From Haemophilus parainfluenzae (GTDB taxonomy: Bacteria; Pseudomonadota; Gammaproteobacteria; Enterobacterales; Pasteurellaceae): DNA of 64,000 nucleotides. Under the pieces are notes generated by a model. It did no database searches. It was not told the origin of the DNA and was given only the letters and a program-made list of their open reading frames with translations. Shown here one piece after another: positions 18,144 to 27,824 of the stretch. The position numbers and the translations under genes are program-made. Position 1 is the stretch's first letter. Each line of letters opens with the position of its first letter. The stretch spans positions 756,501 through 820,500 of the forward strand of contig NZ_UGHY01000002.1 in the NCBI RefSeq assembly GCF_900450995.1, written 5' to 3'.

Positions 18144-19117
18144 TTTTCTTTATCCAAAATTGAATTTAAAAAATCTTCCAGCACAATTAACTGCTCTTTC
18201 GGTTCATTAATTGCGTTAAAAGTCTGTCTAAAAACGGAATCGGGTTGAATTCCCTGTAAATACCAAGCTACGTGCTTACGGGCTATTCGATAGCCTTTTT
18301 GCTCACCATAGAACTGATGAAGTTCCTGAATATGACGCAAAATATGACCGCACTTTTCACGCAAACTTGGAGTTTGAATTATCGAATCATGTTCCACTAA
18401 GGCCTCGACGGCTTGAAAAAGCCATGGGTTGCCTAGTGTGGCACGACCGATCATTATTGCATCGGCACCTGTGTACTCAAGTACCTTTTTCGCTTTCGAG
18501 GCAGAATCAATATCACCATTCGCAATGACTGGAATTGAAATTGATTGTTTGACTGCTCGAATATTGTCGTATTCCGCTTCCCCTTCAAATAAGCATTCTT
18601 TCGTCCGCCCGTGAATGGTTAAAGCCTGAATACCAGATTGTTCTGCAATTTTGCCGATTTGCACACAGTTTCGATTTGCTTTATCCCAACCTGTGCGAAT
18701 TTTTAACGTCACAGGCACATCAACGGCATTCACGACTTCTTTTAAAATTTTTTCCACTAAATCGGGAAATTGAAGAAGTGCAGAGCCCGCTAGCTTTCGA
18801 TTTACTTTCTTTGCGGGACAGCCCATATTGATGTCGATAATTTCAGCGCCATAGGCTACATTAATTGCTGCAGCTTGGGCCATTTCTAAAGGATCAGAAC
18901 CTGCGATTTGCACCGCATTTAATCCTAGCTCTTCACTATGTGCTAAACGAAGTTTCGATTTCTCTGTATGCCAAACTTGAGGATTGGTGGACATCATCTC
19001 TGAAAACGTTAATCCCGCACCGTAATGGGCACATAAACGTCGAAAAGGTTGATCCGTGATACCTGCCATGGGAGCCAATAAAATACGATTTTTTAATTCA
19101 TAAGAACCAATTCGCAT
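18137..19117 (-). CDS. dusB: DusB, tRNA dihydrouridine synthase B
   Basis: A 326-residue FMN-dependent TIM-barrel enzyme that reduces uridine (U17 in the D-loop of tRNA in E. coli). [13 protein letters not shown] binds flavin at the N terminus. The catalytic Cys is in [11 protein letters not shown] (about residue 100). [17 protein letters not shown] and [11 protein letters not shown] are family blocks. It is the first gene of dusB-fis. The 148-base gap upstream holds no gene. Confidence 0.95.
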   Translation of the reverse strand: MRIGSYELKNRILLAPMAGITDQPFRRLCAHYGAGLTFSEMMSTNPQVWHTEKSKLRLAHSEELGLNAVQIAGSDPLEMAQAAAINVAYGAEIIDINMGCPAKKVNRKLAGSALLQFPDLVEKILKEVVNAVDVPVTLKIRTGWDKANRNCVQIGKIAEQSGIQALTIHGRTKECLFEGEAEYDNIRAVKQSISIPVIANGDIDSASKAKKVLEYTGADAIMIGRATLGNPWLFQAVEALVEHDSIIQTPSLREKCGHILRHIQELHQFYGEQKGYRIARKHVAWYLQGIQPDSVFRQTFNAINEPKEQLIVLEDFLNSILDKEKC

Positions 19118-19265
19118 TTTATGTTATCCCCAATTACAAGTCCTAATCTCTAGCAAGTCAGGCAACAGCAGTCACCGACAAGGGGTGCTATATTACGCAT
19201 TTTTCTTTTTTTTGCAAAGGGAAATTTGTTCAAAAAATGCACTTTTTTTAATTGACAAAAAGAAA

Positions 19266-20152
19266 TTAAGCCGATTTTAATTTACCTGTAATACGACACC
19301 ATTCTTCTTTCACCGCCACAAGATCTAAATCAAAGGATTGTGTATAAGCATCGCATACCGATTGTGCTTGAGTTTCTAAAATGCCCGATAATCCAAGATC
19401 CCCCCCTCTTTCACTAATTGGGAGATAACTGGGTAAAGTTCTTTTAATGGACCTGCAAGAATATTCGCCACAACGACATCCGCTTTTAAATCTGCGGGTT
19501 TATCATCGGATAAGAAAAGCTGAAGACGATCTGCCACCCCATTCTGTTCCGCATTATTACGACTGGCGAGAATCGCTTGTGGATCGATATCAATACCGAT
19601 TGCATTTTTCGCCCCTAATTTAAGGGCTGCAATGGCAAGAATTCCTGAGCCACAGCCAAAATCGATGACGGTTTTGCAAGTTAAATCCAAACCATCTAAC
19701 CACTCTAAACAAAGTGCGGTTGTCGGGTGGGTGCCTGTCCCGAAAGCTAAGCCAGGATCAAGCATCACATTAACCGCATTTTGATCCGGCACTTCGCGCC
19801 AGCTTGGGCAAATCCATAAACGTTTGCCAAATTGCATTGGGTGGAAGTTATCCATCCATTCACGTTCCCAATCTTTATCCTCGATTTGCTCGATTTTGTA
19901 AGCGGTATTTTCATCTAAATGATGGGCTTGTTTAAGCAAACTCACAATTTCATTCATATCGGTTTCTGCATCAAACAATGCAATCACATCGGTATTTCCC
20001 CACAAACGCGTTTCTCCTGGAAGTGGTTCAAAAATCGGCGTATCTTGGCTATCCATAAATGTGACCGAAACTGAGCCAATTTCTTCTAAAAAGTCGCTAA
20101 TTTTCTCGGCTTTTTCATTTGTACTATTTAAGCGAATTTGAATCCACGCCAT
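19266..20152 (-). pseudogene. prmA: PrmA, ribosomal protein L11 methyltransferase, frameshifted in a G7 run
   Basis: The frame from ATG 20152 stops early at 19376 after [14 protein letters not shown]. Adding one G to the seven-G run (C7 at about 19400-19406 on the plus strand) restores a C-terminal tail containing [13 protein letters not shown] and [13 protein letters not shown] to TAA 19268-19266, about 295 residues, the normal PrmA length. The SAM-binding motif [20 protein letters not shown] and the motif around [11 protein letters not shown] are intact. It trimethylates L11. It follows the EamA transporter by 12 bases. A one-base deletion or sequence error is the likely cause. Confidence 0.9.
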
Positions 20153-20164
20153 CTTCTTTTCCTT

Positions 20165-21040
20165 TTAATTAATTTCTTTATGTAACCATTTCGGTAATAA
20201 ACTTACGCCTAGGGCTGAAGACACAATAATGATAATCCCAAGCGCTGAAACAAGTGAAACCTCTTCGTTGAGTAATAATACTGCCAAAAAGACACCAAAA
20301 ATCGGTTCAAGTGCGGTCAAAATTCCCGAGATTTTTGCATCCACTGAATTTAAGCCTTTATTCCATAACCAAAAAGCAAACCAACTGCACGCTACGCCGA
20401 GATAAATCAATCCGAAGAAACCAAGCCAGTTAAAATGGATATCCCAGTTTTCAGTCATCAATAAAGTAAATGGCAGCATGGTGATGGTTGCTAACACAAT
20501 CGAAATTGATGTATAGGCTTGTGCTGAAACCGTTGCCACCACTTTTTTCGTCCAACGCAAGCAACAAGCAAACACAATACTTGCCGCCACCACTAATGAG
20601 CATCCCAATAAGCTAATTTCACTTGAACCTTCATTGCCCTGCCCACCTAGAATTAAAATGGCCACACCTAAAAAGGCAAAAGCCCCACACAACCAATGAT
20701 ACCATTTCGCACGATCTTGAAAGAAAAAATGCCCAATAAAAATCACGCATAACGGCTCTAATCCAATCATGGTTGTTGCGCTCGCCGCACTCGTATATTT
20801 TAAACCAATAAATTGCAGCAAAAAGGTCGCGGTATAATTAAAAAAACCTAACCACCACAGTTGTTTTCGCATCGGTTTAGACACGCCTTTCCAACGACGA
20901 AAAAAGAGTGGCATCACAATAATCGCCGCCATTAATAAACGGGCTTGGATCATTAAAATAGTATCCATCATTGTAAAGGTGTATTTTGCGGCAACAAAGG
21001 CACTACTCCAAATAAACAACGCCAGGATCTGGTAAATCAT
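20165..21040 (-). CDS. EamA/DMT-superfamily metabolite exporter
   Basis: 291 residues from ATG 21040. GTG 21073, inside the end of panF, is an alternative start. There are ten hydrophobic segments in two EamA repeats, opening IYQILALFIWSSAFVAAKYTF and with the second repeat near CSLVVAASIVFACCLRWTKK. The final block ILTALEPIFGVFLAVLLLNEEVS is typical of the drug/metabolite transporter superfamily. The substrate is unknown. It is inserted between panF and prmA, which are adjacent in E. coli. The start codon directly follows an uptake signal and has no clear ribosome-binding site, so coupling to panF is plausible. Confidence 0.85.
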   Translation of the reverse strand: MIYQILALFIWSSAFVAAKYTFTMMDTILMIQARLLMAAIIVMPLFFRRWKGVSKPMRKQLWWLGFFNYTATFLLQFIGLKYTSAASATTMIGLEPLCVIFIGHFFFQDRAKWYHWLCGAFAFLGVAILILGGQGNEGSSEISLLGCSLVVAASIVFACCLRWTKKVVATVSAQAYTSISIVLATITMLPFTLLMTENWDIHFNWLGFFGLIYLGVACSWFAFWLWNKGLNSVDAKISGILTALEPIFGVFLAVLLLNEEVSLVSALGIIIIVSSALGVSLLPKWLHKEIN

Positions 21041-21056
21041 AAAGTGCGGTCCATTT

Positions 21057-22481
21057 TTACTGTTTTTGGGCACCGAATTGATTGCCTAAGATGAACGCAA
21101 TCAAACCAAATACAAGTGCTGGAACAATCGCATTAAAACCCAATAATTTGATGCCAAATTGAGTCAGCAATACAAAACTGCTTAATCCCACCACCATCGA
21201 GCTTATTGCCCCTGTTGCATTTGCTTTATCCCAATAAATGCCTAATACAATCACCCAAAGAAATGCCGCTTCTAATCCTCCGAAAGCAAACAAATTCAAC
21301 CAAATAATCATATCCGGTGGATTAAGTGCCGCAAGAATTAACAACGCCGATAAAACAAGTGTGATGACTGATGAAATACGGCTAATTCGTTTTTCATTCT
21401 TCGCTGCTTCAGGTTTGCTTGCAAGATATAAGTCTTTCACAAAAATTGAGGAGGATTGAATGAGTTGCGCATCAACTGTGGACATAATCGCCGACATCGG
21501 TGCGGCTAGGAAAATCCCTGCAACAATAGGAGGAAGCACTTCCAACATTAAGGTTGGAATGACTTTATCTGATACCGTTAAATCTGGCACAACGGCACGT
21601 CCTAAAGCGCCCGCCAAATGCATCCCTAACATAATAACTGAAAGGACAATCGTACCAATGAGCATGCCTCGATGTAAGGCTTTACTGTCTTTGAAAGCCA
21701 TGCAACGGACGGCTGTATGTGGTAAACCAACCACACCGAAACAGACTAGGATCCAAAAGGATGCCATAAATTGAAAATCTAGCATCTCATTCGGGCCGTA
21801 AGGACTCACTAAACTCGGATCAATTTCAGTTAATTTATTGACCGCACTTTCTACGCCACCGAGATGGTAAATAACGCCCACCAATAACACGATTGTGCCC
21901 AAAATCATTACCGTACCTTGAATTGTATCGGTTAACACGACTGCTCGGAAACCACCAATAAACGTATAAATGGCAACCGTTAAGGCAAAAATAAGCAAGG
22001 CGTGAGTATAAGGAATCCCTATCGTAGTTTCGAGTAATCTCGCCCCACCAATAAATTGCACAACCATGGCAGCAAAGAAGGCAAGCAACAATGCTAGACT
22101 GGAAATCCAAACGAGATATTTATTTTTATAACGATAGAGAAATAGATCATTGATGGTGAGTGCATTGGTTTCGCGAGAAAGTAATGCAAACTTTTTGCCC
22201 AATGCACCTAAGGCTAACCACACAGCCGGCACTTGGATCATGGCGAGTAATACCCAACCCAGCCCGTATTTATAGGCAGCCCCTGGTCCACCAACAAAAG
22301 AACTGGCACTGGCATAAGTGGAAGCCGTTGTCATCGCAAGGACAAAGCCCGTCATGGAGCGATTTCCTACATAATATTCCGTAAGGAAATCACCTTTACT
22401 GCGTTTTACATAAGCAAATAATGCCGCGCCAAAGATGAAGACTAAATAGATAGCTAATGGGAGAATAATACCTAAATTCAT
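21057..22481 (-). CDS. panF: PanF, sodium/pantothenate symporter
   Basis: A 474-residue sodium:solute symporter family protein with about 13 hydrophobic helices. YYVGNRSMTGFVLAMTTASTYASASSFVGGPGAAYKYG near the N terminus contains the sodium-binding region. The block GLPHTAVRCMAFKDSKALHRG and the later FGGLEAAFLWV support PanF rather than other SSS members. The locus order yhdT-panF-(EamA)-prmA confirms it. It imports pantothenate for coenzyme A. It overlaps yhdT by one base. Confidence 0.94.
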   Translation of the reverse strand: MNLGIILPLAIYLVFIFGAALFAYVKRSKGDFLTEYYVGNRSMTGFVLAMTTASTYASASSFVGGPGAAYKYGLGWVLLAMIQVPAVWLALGALGKKFALLSRETNALTINDLFLYRYKNKYLVWISSLALLLAFFAAMVVQFIGGARLLETTIGIPYTHALLIFALTVAIYTFIGGFRAVVLTDTIQGTVMILGTIVLLVGVIYHLGGVESAVNKLTEIDPSLVSPYGPNEMLDFQFMASFWILVCFGVVGLPHTAVRCMAFKDSKALHRGMLIGTIVLSVIMLGMHLAGALGRAVVPDLTVSDKVIPTLMLEVLPPIVAGIFLAAPMSAIMSTVDAQLIQSSSIFVKDLYLASKPEAAKNEKRISRISSVITLVLSALLILAALNPPDMIIWLNLFAFGGLEAAFLWVIVLGIYWDKANATGAISSMVVGLSSFVLLTQFGIKLLGFNAIVPALVFGLIAFILGNQFGAQKQ

Positions 22482-22735
22482 TATTTATTCTCCTTTGACT
22501 CAACATCTAGCGGGATATCTAAAAAGACAATTTTGACAATCCAATACCCAATGACGACAAACAAAATAGGTAAATAAATGCAGGATAATTCAAACCATAA
22601 CGGAAAACCTATCGGCCCGGGTGAATCTTTCGGGAGATAAGCACACACACACCACCCAATCACATAAAAAATAGCTAAACCTAATGCCCAGCGAGCTTCC
22701 TTGGCTGCCTGTTTATATCGTTGTGATAAATCCAT
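22481..22735 (-). CDS. yhdT: YhdT family small membrane protein (DUF997)
   Basis: 84 residues with two hydrophobic segments (WALGLAIFYVIGWCVCAYL and LSCIYLPILFVVIGYWIVKIVF) and basic N-terminal RYKQAAKEARWA. It matches YhdT, the small protein always next to panF and thought to assist it. It overlaps panF by one base, so translation is coupled. In enterics it follows accC, whereas here a Slam/lipoprotein pair sits between. Confidence 0.9.
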   Translation of the reverse strand: MDLSQRYKQAAKEARWALGLAIFYVIGWCVCAYLPKDSPGPIGFPLWFELSCIYLPILFVVIGYWIVKIVFLDIPLDVESKENK

Positions 22736-22747
22736 TATTAGCTCCTG

Positions 22748-24196
22748 TTAGAATGTTTTACCCATTTCAAGGAAAATACGATTTTTGTCGTAGCTATAAA
22801 ATGGGTGATTACTTGAAACTCGTTGATAAGACCATGTAATTTTAGGCGTGATTCCCCAGAAGTAAAGATCTCGATGCCATAATGTTACTGCCGATTGATA
22901 TTCATTATTTTTCTGACGAATATTGAATAAATCAGCTCCTTTGTAAGTTCTACGTGCATAGGCAAAGGAAATTCGGGTTGAAATACCCCATCCCCACTCT
23001 TGCACCCAGCCTAAACGGAGGTTTTTACGTTGATAAGCATTGTCTTCATCTCGCGTATTTTCACGATTATAATCAGCACCTATGAACCAAAATTGACCAC
23101 TCTTAGGAAAATAAGATAACGTATTCGACCAAAGATAGTTATTTCCATTCAAGTGTTTACGAGTGTTATAACGCTGTTCACCATACTCAAGTGCGGTTGA
23201 AATTTGCCACTTTTCATTCAACCAATAAGTTAAATCCAAACGAGTACCTGAATTCTTCGAATACTGCTTCATTGACTCACTACCTGAGGAGCCACCTGCA
23301 TACCATCGTCTTTCTGTAAATGGCATCAATGAAATCTCAAAACGTGCTGTTTGATAACCTAATCCAGCGCCAACTCTACCATTAAATTCATTATATTTTT
23401 TATTATCCCAGTAATATTTCCCATTACCTTCGATAGAAAATTTAGTGAAATAATTATGGGGTAATGACCATTTTTTCTCTGCTTCTGCAAAATAAGAAAA
23501 ACCTGTTGCACTTTCGCGCTCCCAGGCATTCCAATTTCCAATGCGAGTGCCAGGTTTTGGCGCATTGTTAATATTACTTTCGTTTAAGAAGCTCAAACCA
23601 CCTTGAAACCTCCATTGATCTCGGCGGTTAAGTGCAGAAAGATATTGGTCTATCATGACGATAGACTCGGGTGAAACTTGTTCAGCTCTCAGCTTTTGGA
23701 ATTGATCTTTGGCTGCCTCATTATCATTGTTTAAAAAGAGTGCTTGTGCTAACTGATAACGCAATGGCAGAATGGTCGAATCTTGAGAAAATAGCGTACG
23801 ATAACGAGTTACCGCCTCTGAAAAACGACCATTTTCACGAGCATTAATTGCATTTGCCCACTCAAGTAAAAATGGATCTTGTTTTGGCAAATTTTGATAC
23901 AACGGCAGTAATAGTTGAACGGCGTCACCGTTATTTTGCAACACTGCAGGAATCAATCCACGTACGATCAAATCAGGATGTTTTGCCAATTCTTCTTTCG
24001 TAATGGAAAGTGTATGTTTATCATCACGTTTTTCTGGAATTTGTGGCTTTTGAGTGGATAAGTCAGGTTTCGCAAGCTGAAGCTGATCATCAAACCGCTC
24101 ATCCCGAGGTTTAGGAGACTTCTCTACTGCAAAAGAGAATGAACTAAGCAATAATGAGGAGCTTAAAAATAAAATAAGTTTAGATTGTGAAGTCAT
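22748..24196 (-). CDS. Slam, surface lipoprotein assembly modulator
   Basis: 482 residues. A signal peptide (about 1-23, ending FSFA) is followed by an N-terminal helical TPR-like periplasmic domain (about 80-195, with FLLEWANAINARENGRFSEAV). A C-terminal beta-barrel of alternating aromatic strands from about 200 ends in F (FLEMGKTF). This two-part layout is that of Slam proteins, which move lipoproteins of the TbpB/fHbp type to the outer leaflet. The adjacent upstream gene encodes just such a lipoprotein. An uptake signal lies inside (about 23191), so it is not recently acquired. Twelve bases separate it from yhdT. Confidence 0.88.
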   Translation of the reverse strand: MTSQSKLILFLSSSLLLSSFSFAVEKSPKPRDERFDDQLQLAKPDLSTQKPQIPEKRDDKHTLSITKEELAKHPDLIVRGLIPAVLQNNGDAVQLLLPLYQNLPKQDPFLLEWANAINARENGRFSEAVTRYRTLFSQDSTILPLRYQLAQALFLNNDNEAAKDQFQKLRAEQVSPESIVMIDQYLSALNRRDQWRFQGGLSFLNESNINNAPKPGTRIGNWNAWERESATGFSYFAEAEKKWSLPHNYFTKFSIEGNGKYYWDNKKYNEFNGRVGAGLGYQTARFEISLMPFTERRWYAGGSSGSESMKQYSKNSGTRLDLTYWLNEKWQISTALEYGEQRYNTRKHLNGNNYLWSNTLSYFPKSGQFWFIGADYNRENTRDEDNAYQRKNLRLGWVQEWGWGISTRISFAYARRTYKGADLFNIRQKNNEYQSAVTLWHRDLYFWGITPKITWSYQRVSSNHPFYSYDKNRIFLEMGKTF

Positions 24197-24219
24197 TTTT
24201 TATTCCTATAAAGAAAAAT

Positions 24220-24242
24220 AAAGCAAGCACGAAGCTTGCTTT
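24220..24242 (-). terminator. hairpin between lipoprotein gene and slam
   Basis: AAAGCAAGC 24220-24228 and GCTTGCTTT 24234-24242, followed on the minus strand by ATTTTTCTTT. It is likely an attenuator that lets the lipoprotein be made in excess over Slam. Confidence 0.65.
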
Positions 24243-24265
24243 AAATAATAATGAAATAGCATTTC

Positions 24266-25132
24266 TTATTGTGCTTTTGCACCGTAGGCTCCAACCCAAG
24301 AATTATCATTAGCTTTAGCTGAACCGCCTAATTCTTTTGCATTCTCACCATAGAATTTACCCTCAGCTTTACCCTGAGAATTTAACAAATCTGATTTAGC
24401 TGTACCTGAAAAACCATTTCCAGAAATATTCGCATCAATCTTAACTACATCTTTATTATCTGTGCGTAAAGTACCTGTTAATTTCTTATTACCGAAATCA
24501 GCACTAAAGCTAGATGAACCTTTTAAATAATCTTCATCTGGTAATTTATCGGTATCCGCGGAAATAATGCTATCCCCTCTATAGGTCACTACACCTGATG
24601 ATGGCATTGAAGTTGTTGGATATCCGTTATAAAACAAGATATCATCTTGACTAGGATCTTGGCTTTCAACCGCACCAAAACGAACATTGCTATAAGAACC
24701 ACAGCAAACTTCTAATTTACCATTTAATTTCATACCATTAATCGTTTTAGCGGTGGCTTGTGTCCAACCTCTTGCGCTAATACCAGGACCAAAACCAATG
24801 GGAATATCTTTTCCATCAACATTAATTTTATATAAATTTGCTGAAGTAAGATCTACAGTTTTAGCTGTAACATTTCCCTTATTATCTGAATCACCAACTA
24901 TTGCCCCGCCTGTCTTATTATTTGAAGATGTTGATACTGAACTACTTGAATTCTTCTGTTCTTTAACAGGTTGGGTTTGTTTTTTAGCAGGCTGAGTTGT
25001 TTGTGCAGCTGGTTTATCTTTCGTTGGAGCTTGACTTCTGCTTCCTGCATCACCACCGCCACTGCTTCCACAAGCAGCTAAAGTTAATGTAGCTAAAGCT
25101 GTTAAACTAAACTTTAAAATAGCATTCTTCAT
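24266..25132 (-). CDS. Slam-dependent surface lipoprotein with TbpB-like C-terminal barrel
   Basis: 288 residues. The lipoprotein signal ends LTLAACGSSGGG (lipidated Cys21). A long low-complexity Ser/Thr/Lys/Gln linker (about 25-75) would tether it. The C-terminal half has FSADFGNKKLTGTL, ISGNGFSGTAKSDLL and the end motif GKFYGENAKELGGSAKA, the repeated hallmarks of TbpB-type eight-stranded barrels. A CC pair in KLEVCCGSYSN is unusual. The neighbouring Slam supports surface display. The ligand is unknown: a haem-, haemoglobin- or host-protein-binding role (compare TbpB, HpuA, fHbp, haemophilin) is inference. The locus separates accC from yhdT. Confidence 0.8.
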   Translation of the reverse strand: MKNAILKFSLTALATLTLAACGSSGGGDAGSRSQAPTKDKPAAQTTQPAKKQTQPVKEQKNSSSSVSTSSNNKTGGAIVGDSDNKGNVTAKTVDLTSANLYKINVDGKDIPIGFGPGISARGWTQATAKTINGMKLNGKLEVCCGSYSNVRFGAVESQDPSQDDILFYNGYPTTSMPSSGVVTYRGDSIISADTDKLPDEDYLKGSSSFSADFGNKKLTGTLRTDNKDVVKIDANISGNGFSGTAKSDLLNSQGKAEGKFYGENAKELGGSAKANDNSWVGAYGAKAQ

Positions 25133-25208
25133 AGTTTACCTCTAAGTTCTTTATTAAGCACACTTAATATAAATACATAAAATAAATTTATGTATACTTT
25201 CATCTTAC

Positions 25209-25230
25209 CATAAAATTAATATCATTATGT
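25209..25230. promoter_or_regulatory. candidate Fur-like site before the surface lipoprotein gene
   Basis: The AT-rich 154-base upstream gap contains AATATCATTATG on the plus strand, which shares ATCATTAT with the Fur hexamer array and about 10 of 14 positions with the 7-1-7 consensus on the complement. AT richness makes chance matches likely. Confidence 0.25.
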
Positions 25231-25286
25231 ATAAGTTCATAAAAATAAGGTAAAGACAATTTATGCCTTTACCTTAAAATTATGAA

Positions 25287-26633
25287 TTAATCATACATCC
25301 CTAATTTCTTCTCTAAATAGTGGATATTGGCGCCACCTTTTTGAAAGTTTTCATCTTCAAGGATGAGTTCATGAAGAGGGATATTTGTTTTGATACCGTC
25401 AATGATTGTCTCTGATAATGCATTTTGCATACGACGGATTGCGACATCACGAGTATCACCGTATGTAATTAATTTTGCGATCATAGAATCGTAGTGTGGT
25501 GGAACGGTATAACCAGCATATACATGAGAATCCCAACGAACCCCTAAACCACCTGGTGAGTGCAAGTGTGCAACTTTACCTGGAGATGGTAAGAATGTTT
25601 TTGGATCTTCTGCATTGATACGGCATTCCATCGCATGACCTTTCACTTTAATATCTTCTTGTTTATAAGAAAGTGGTAAACCAGCTGCAATGCGCAATTG
25701 TTCTTTCACCAAATCTACACCGGTAATCATTTCTGTTACAGGATGCTCTACTTGAATACGGGTATTCATTTCAATGAAATAGAATTCACCATTTTCATAC
25801 AAGAATTCAAACGTACCTGCACCGCGATAACCAATTTCGATACAAGCATTCGCACAACGAGTGCCGATGTCACGACGAACTTCTTCTGTAATACCTGGTG
25901 CAGGCGCTTCTTCCACGACTTTTTGGTGGCGACGTTGCATAGAACAATCACGTTCTGCAAGATAAATTGCATTACCGTGTGTATCCGCTAAAACTTGAAT
26001 TTCAACATGGCGTGGATTTTCTAAATATTTTTCCATATAAACCATGTCATTATTAAATGCTGCTTTTGCTTCAGCTTTTGTCATCGCAATGGATTCTTCA
26101 AGTGCATCTTCGCTACGAACGACACGCATACCACGACCGCCGCCGCCGCCAGATGCTTTGATAATAATTGGATAACCAATACGTTTTGCAATTTCTTTAT
26201 TTTTTGCGATATCGCTGCCTACTGGACCATCTGAACCCGGTACACAAGGCACGCCCGCTTTTTTCATTGCTTTAATTGCAGAAACTTTATCCCCCATCAA
26301 ACGAATGACGTCTGCAGTTGGGCCAATAAAAATAAAACCAGAACGCTCAACTTGCTCTGCAAAATCTGCGTTTTCAGAAAGGAAACCATAACCAGGGTGA
26401 ATCGCATCCGCACCGGTTACTTCTGCTGCGGCAATAATGGCAGGAATATTTAAATAACTTTTTACAGATGGCGCAGGTCCGATACAAACTGTTTCATCTG
26501 CAAGTAATACGTGTTTTAAATCACGATCGGCGGTAGAGTGAACCGCCACAGTTTTAATGCCTAATTCTTTACAGGCACGCAAAATACGCAGTGCAATTTC
26601 ACCACGGTTAGCAATCACAACTTTTTCTAACAT
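25287..26633 (-). CDS. accC: AccC, biotin carboxylase subunit of acetyl-CoA carboxylase
   Basis: 448 residues from ATG 26633, the normal length. [19 protein letters not shown] at the N terminus, the glycine-rich ATP loop [29 protein letters not shown] and [14 protein letters not shown] are diagnostic of the ATP-grasp biotin carboxylase. It carboxylates biotin on AccB in fatty acid synthesis. It lies downstream of accB on the same strand with a 60-base gap. Confidence 0.98.
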   Translation of the reverse strand: MLEKVVIANRGEIALRILRACKELGIKTVAVHSTADRDLKHVLLADETVCIGPAPSVKSYLNIPAIIAAAEVTGADAIHPGYGFLSENADFAEQVERSGFIFIGPTADVIRLMGDKVSAIKAMKKAGVPCVPGSDGPVGSDIAKNKEIAKRIGYPIIIKASGGGGGRGMRVVRSEDALEESIAMTKAEAKAAFNNDMVYMEKYLENPRHVEIQVLADTHGNAIYLAERDCSMQRRHQKVVEEAPAPGITEEVRRDIGTRCANACIEIGYRGAGTFEFLYENGEFYFIEMNTRIQVEHPVTEMITGVDLVKEQLRIAAGLPLSYKQEDIKVKGHAMECRINAEDPKTFLPSPGKVAHLHSPGGLGVRWDSHVYAGYTVPPHYDSMIAKLITYGDTRDVAIRRMQNALSETIIDGIKTNIPLHELILEDENFQKGGANIHYLEKKLGMYD

Positions 26634-26693
26634 AACAATTTCCACTTGGGTGAAAAAATGGCGAGAAAGCTCGCCATTTCAGATTGATAGGGA

Positions 26694-27152
26694 TTATTCG
26701 ATAACGATCAATGGTTGATCAAATTCAACTGCTTCGCCATCATTTACTAAGATTGCTTTTACCACACCAGCTTTGTCTGCTTCGATACGGTTCATCATTT
26801 TCATTGCTTCAACGATACAAAGTGCATCGCCTACTTTGACTGTTTGTCCCACTTCAACGAAAGCTTTCGCTTCTGGGCTTGGGCTACGATAGAACGTACC
26901 TACCATTGGTGAACGCACTTGGTGGCCAGAAACTTCAGCGGCTGGCGCTTCAGCAGGTGATGCAGGTGCTGGCACTGCTGCCGGAGCCGCAACCGGGGCG
27001 ACTGGCGCCGCTGCATATTGAATTGCAGCAGGTGCAACAGCTGGTGCCGCACGACTAATACGTACTGTACCTTCTTCTTCTTGCACTTCTAATTCAGTGA
27101 TCCCCGATTCTTCTACTAATTCAATCAGTTTTTTGATTTTACGAATGTCCAT
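26694..27152 (-). CDS. accB: AccB, biotin carboxyl carrier protein
   Basis: 152 residues. An N-terminal helical domain (1-40), an Ala/Pro-rich linker (about 53-75) and a C-terminal biotinyl domain with the biotin-accepting Lys118 in [12 protein letters not shown]. It forms acetyl-CoA carboxylase with AccC and the AccAD subunits encoded elsewhere. It follows aroQ with a gap of 159 bases containing uptake-signal repeats near 27190-27215, so it probably has its own promoter. Confidence 0.97.
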   Translation of the reverse strand: MDIRKIKKLIELVEESGITELEVQEEEGTVRISRAAPAVAPAAIQYAAAPVAPVAAPAAVPAPASPAEAPAAEVSGHQVRSPMVGTFYRSPSPEAKAFVEVGQTVKVGDALCIVEAMKMMNRIEADKAGVVKAILVNDGEAVEFDQPLIVIE

Positions 27153-27311
27153 ACGCTCTTCCTAAAAATAATAATGAATTGTTAACTGCACTTTCAGAAT
27201 TGATTTCCAAAGTGCGGTCATTTTGAAACCTGTTTTTGTGTCGGCAAGATTACCGCAAAATCACGCACTTTGCGATAAATTTCTGCGAAAATCTGTAAAT
27301 TTTGTGAAATT

Positions 27312-27764
27312 TTATGCTTTTTTATTTAAAAAATCTAACGCAAATTGGAGAGCAAACTCATAGCCTTTCGCACCTAAGCCACAAATCACCCCTTCTGCTA
27401 CATCACTAAAGTAAGAATGATGACGGAATGGCTCGCGCTTATGTACATTAGACAAATGGATTTCAACAAAAGGAATTGACACAGCAAGCAACGCATCACG
27501 TAATGCAACACTGGTATGCGTATAAGCTGCAGGGTTAATTAAAATAAAATCCACTTTCTGAAAACTTTGATGAATCTTATCGATTAACTTTTCTTCGCTA
27601 TTTGCTTGAAAGCACGACAAATTCACATCATGCTGCGCCGCAAGTTTTTCCACATTTTCTTCAATGACAGATAACGAAAGCGAACCATAATGTTTTGGCT
27701 CTCTTGCGCCCAACATATTTAAGTTCGGGCCATTTAACAGCAAAATATTGAATTTTTTTGACAT
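27312..27764 (-). CDS. aroQ: AroQ, type II 3-dehydroquinate dehydratase
   Basis: 150 residues from ATG 27764, after AAGGA with a seven-base gap. GTG 27770 is rejected. [21 protein letters not shown] holds the catalytic tyrosine, [16 protein letters not shown] the substrate loop and [17 protein letters not shown] the catalytic histidine region. It makes 3-dehydroshikimate in the shikimate pathway. The aroQ-accB-accC order is common in Haemophilus and Pseudomonas. Confidence 0.97.
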   Translation of the reverse strand: MSKKFNILLLNGPNLNMLGAREPKHYGSLSLSVIEENVEKLAAQHDVNLSCFQANSEEKLIDKIHQSFQKVDFILINPAAYTHTSVALRDALLAVSIPFVEIHLSNVHKREPFRHHSYFSDVAEGVICGLGAKGYEFALQFALDFLNKKA

Positions 27765-27824
27765 TTTCACATCCTTTAACTTGTGCGAATTATAGCGATT
27801 TTTTGTGTAATGGTGGTCGTATCT

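Noticed and set aside
19396..19410. G7 tract in prmA as a proven phase-variable switch
   Set aside because: Seven bases is short for such a switch and similar errors occur elsewhere in the window, so it is listed only as a question.
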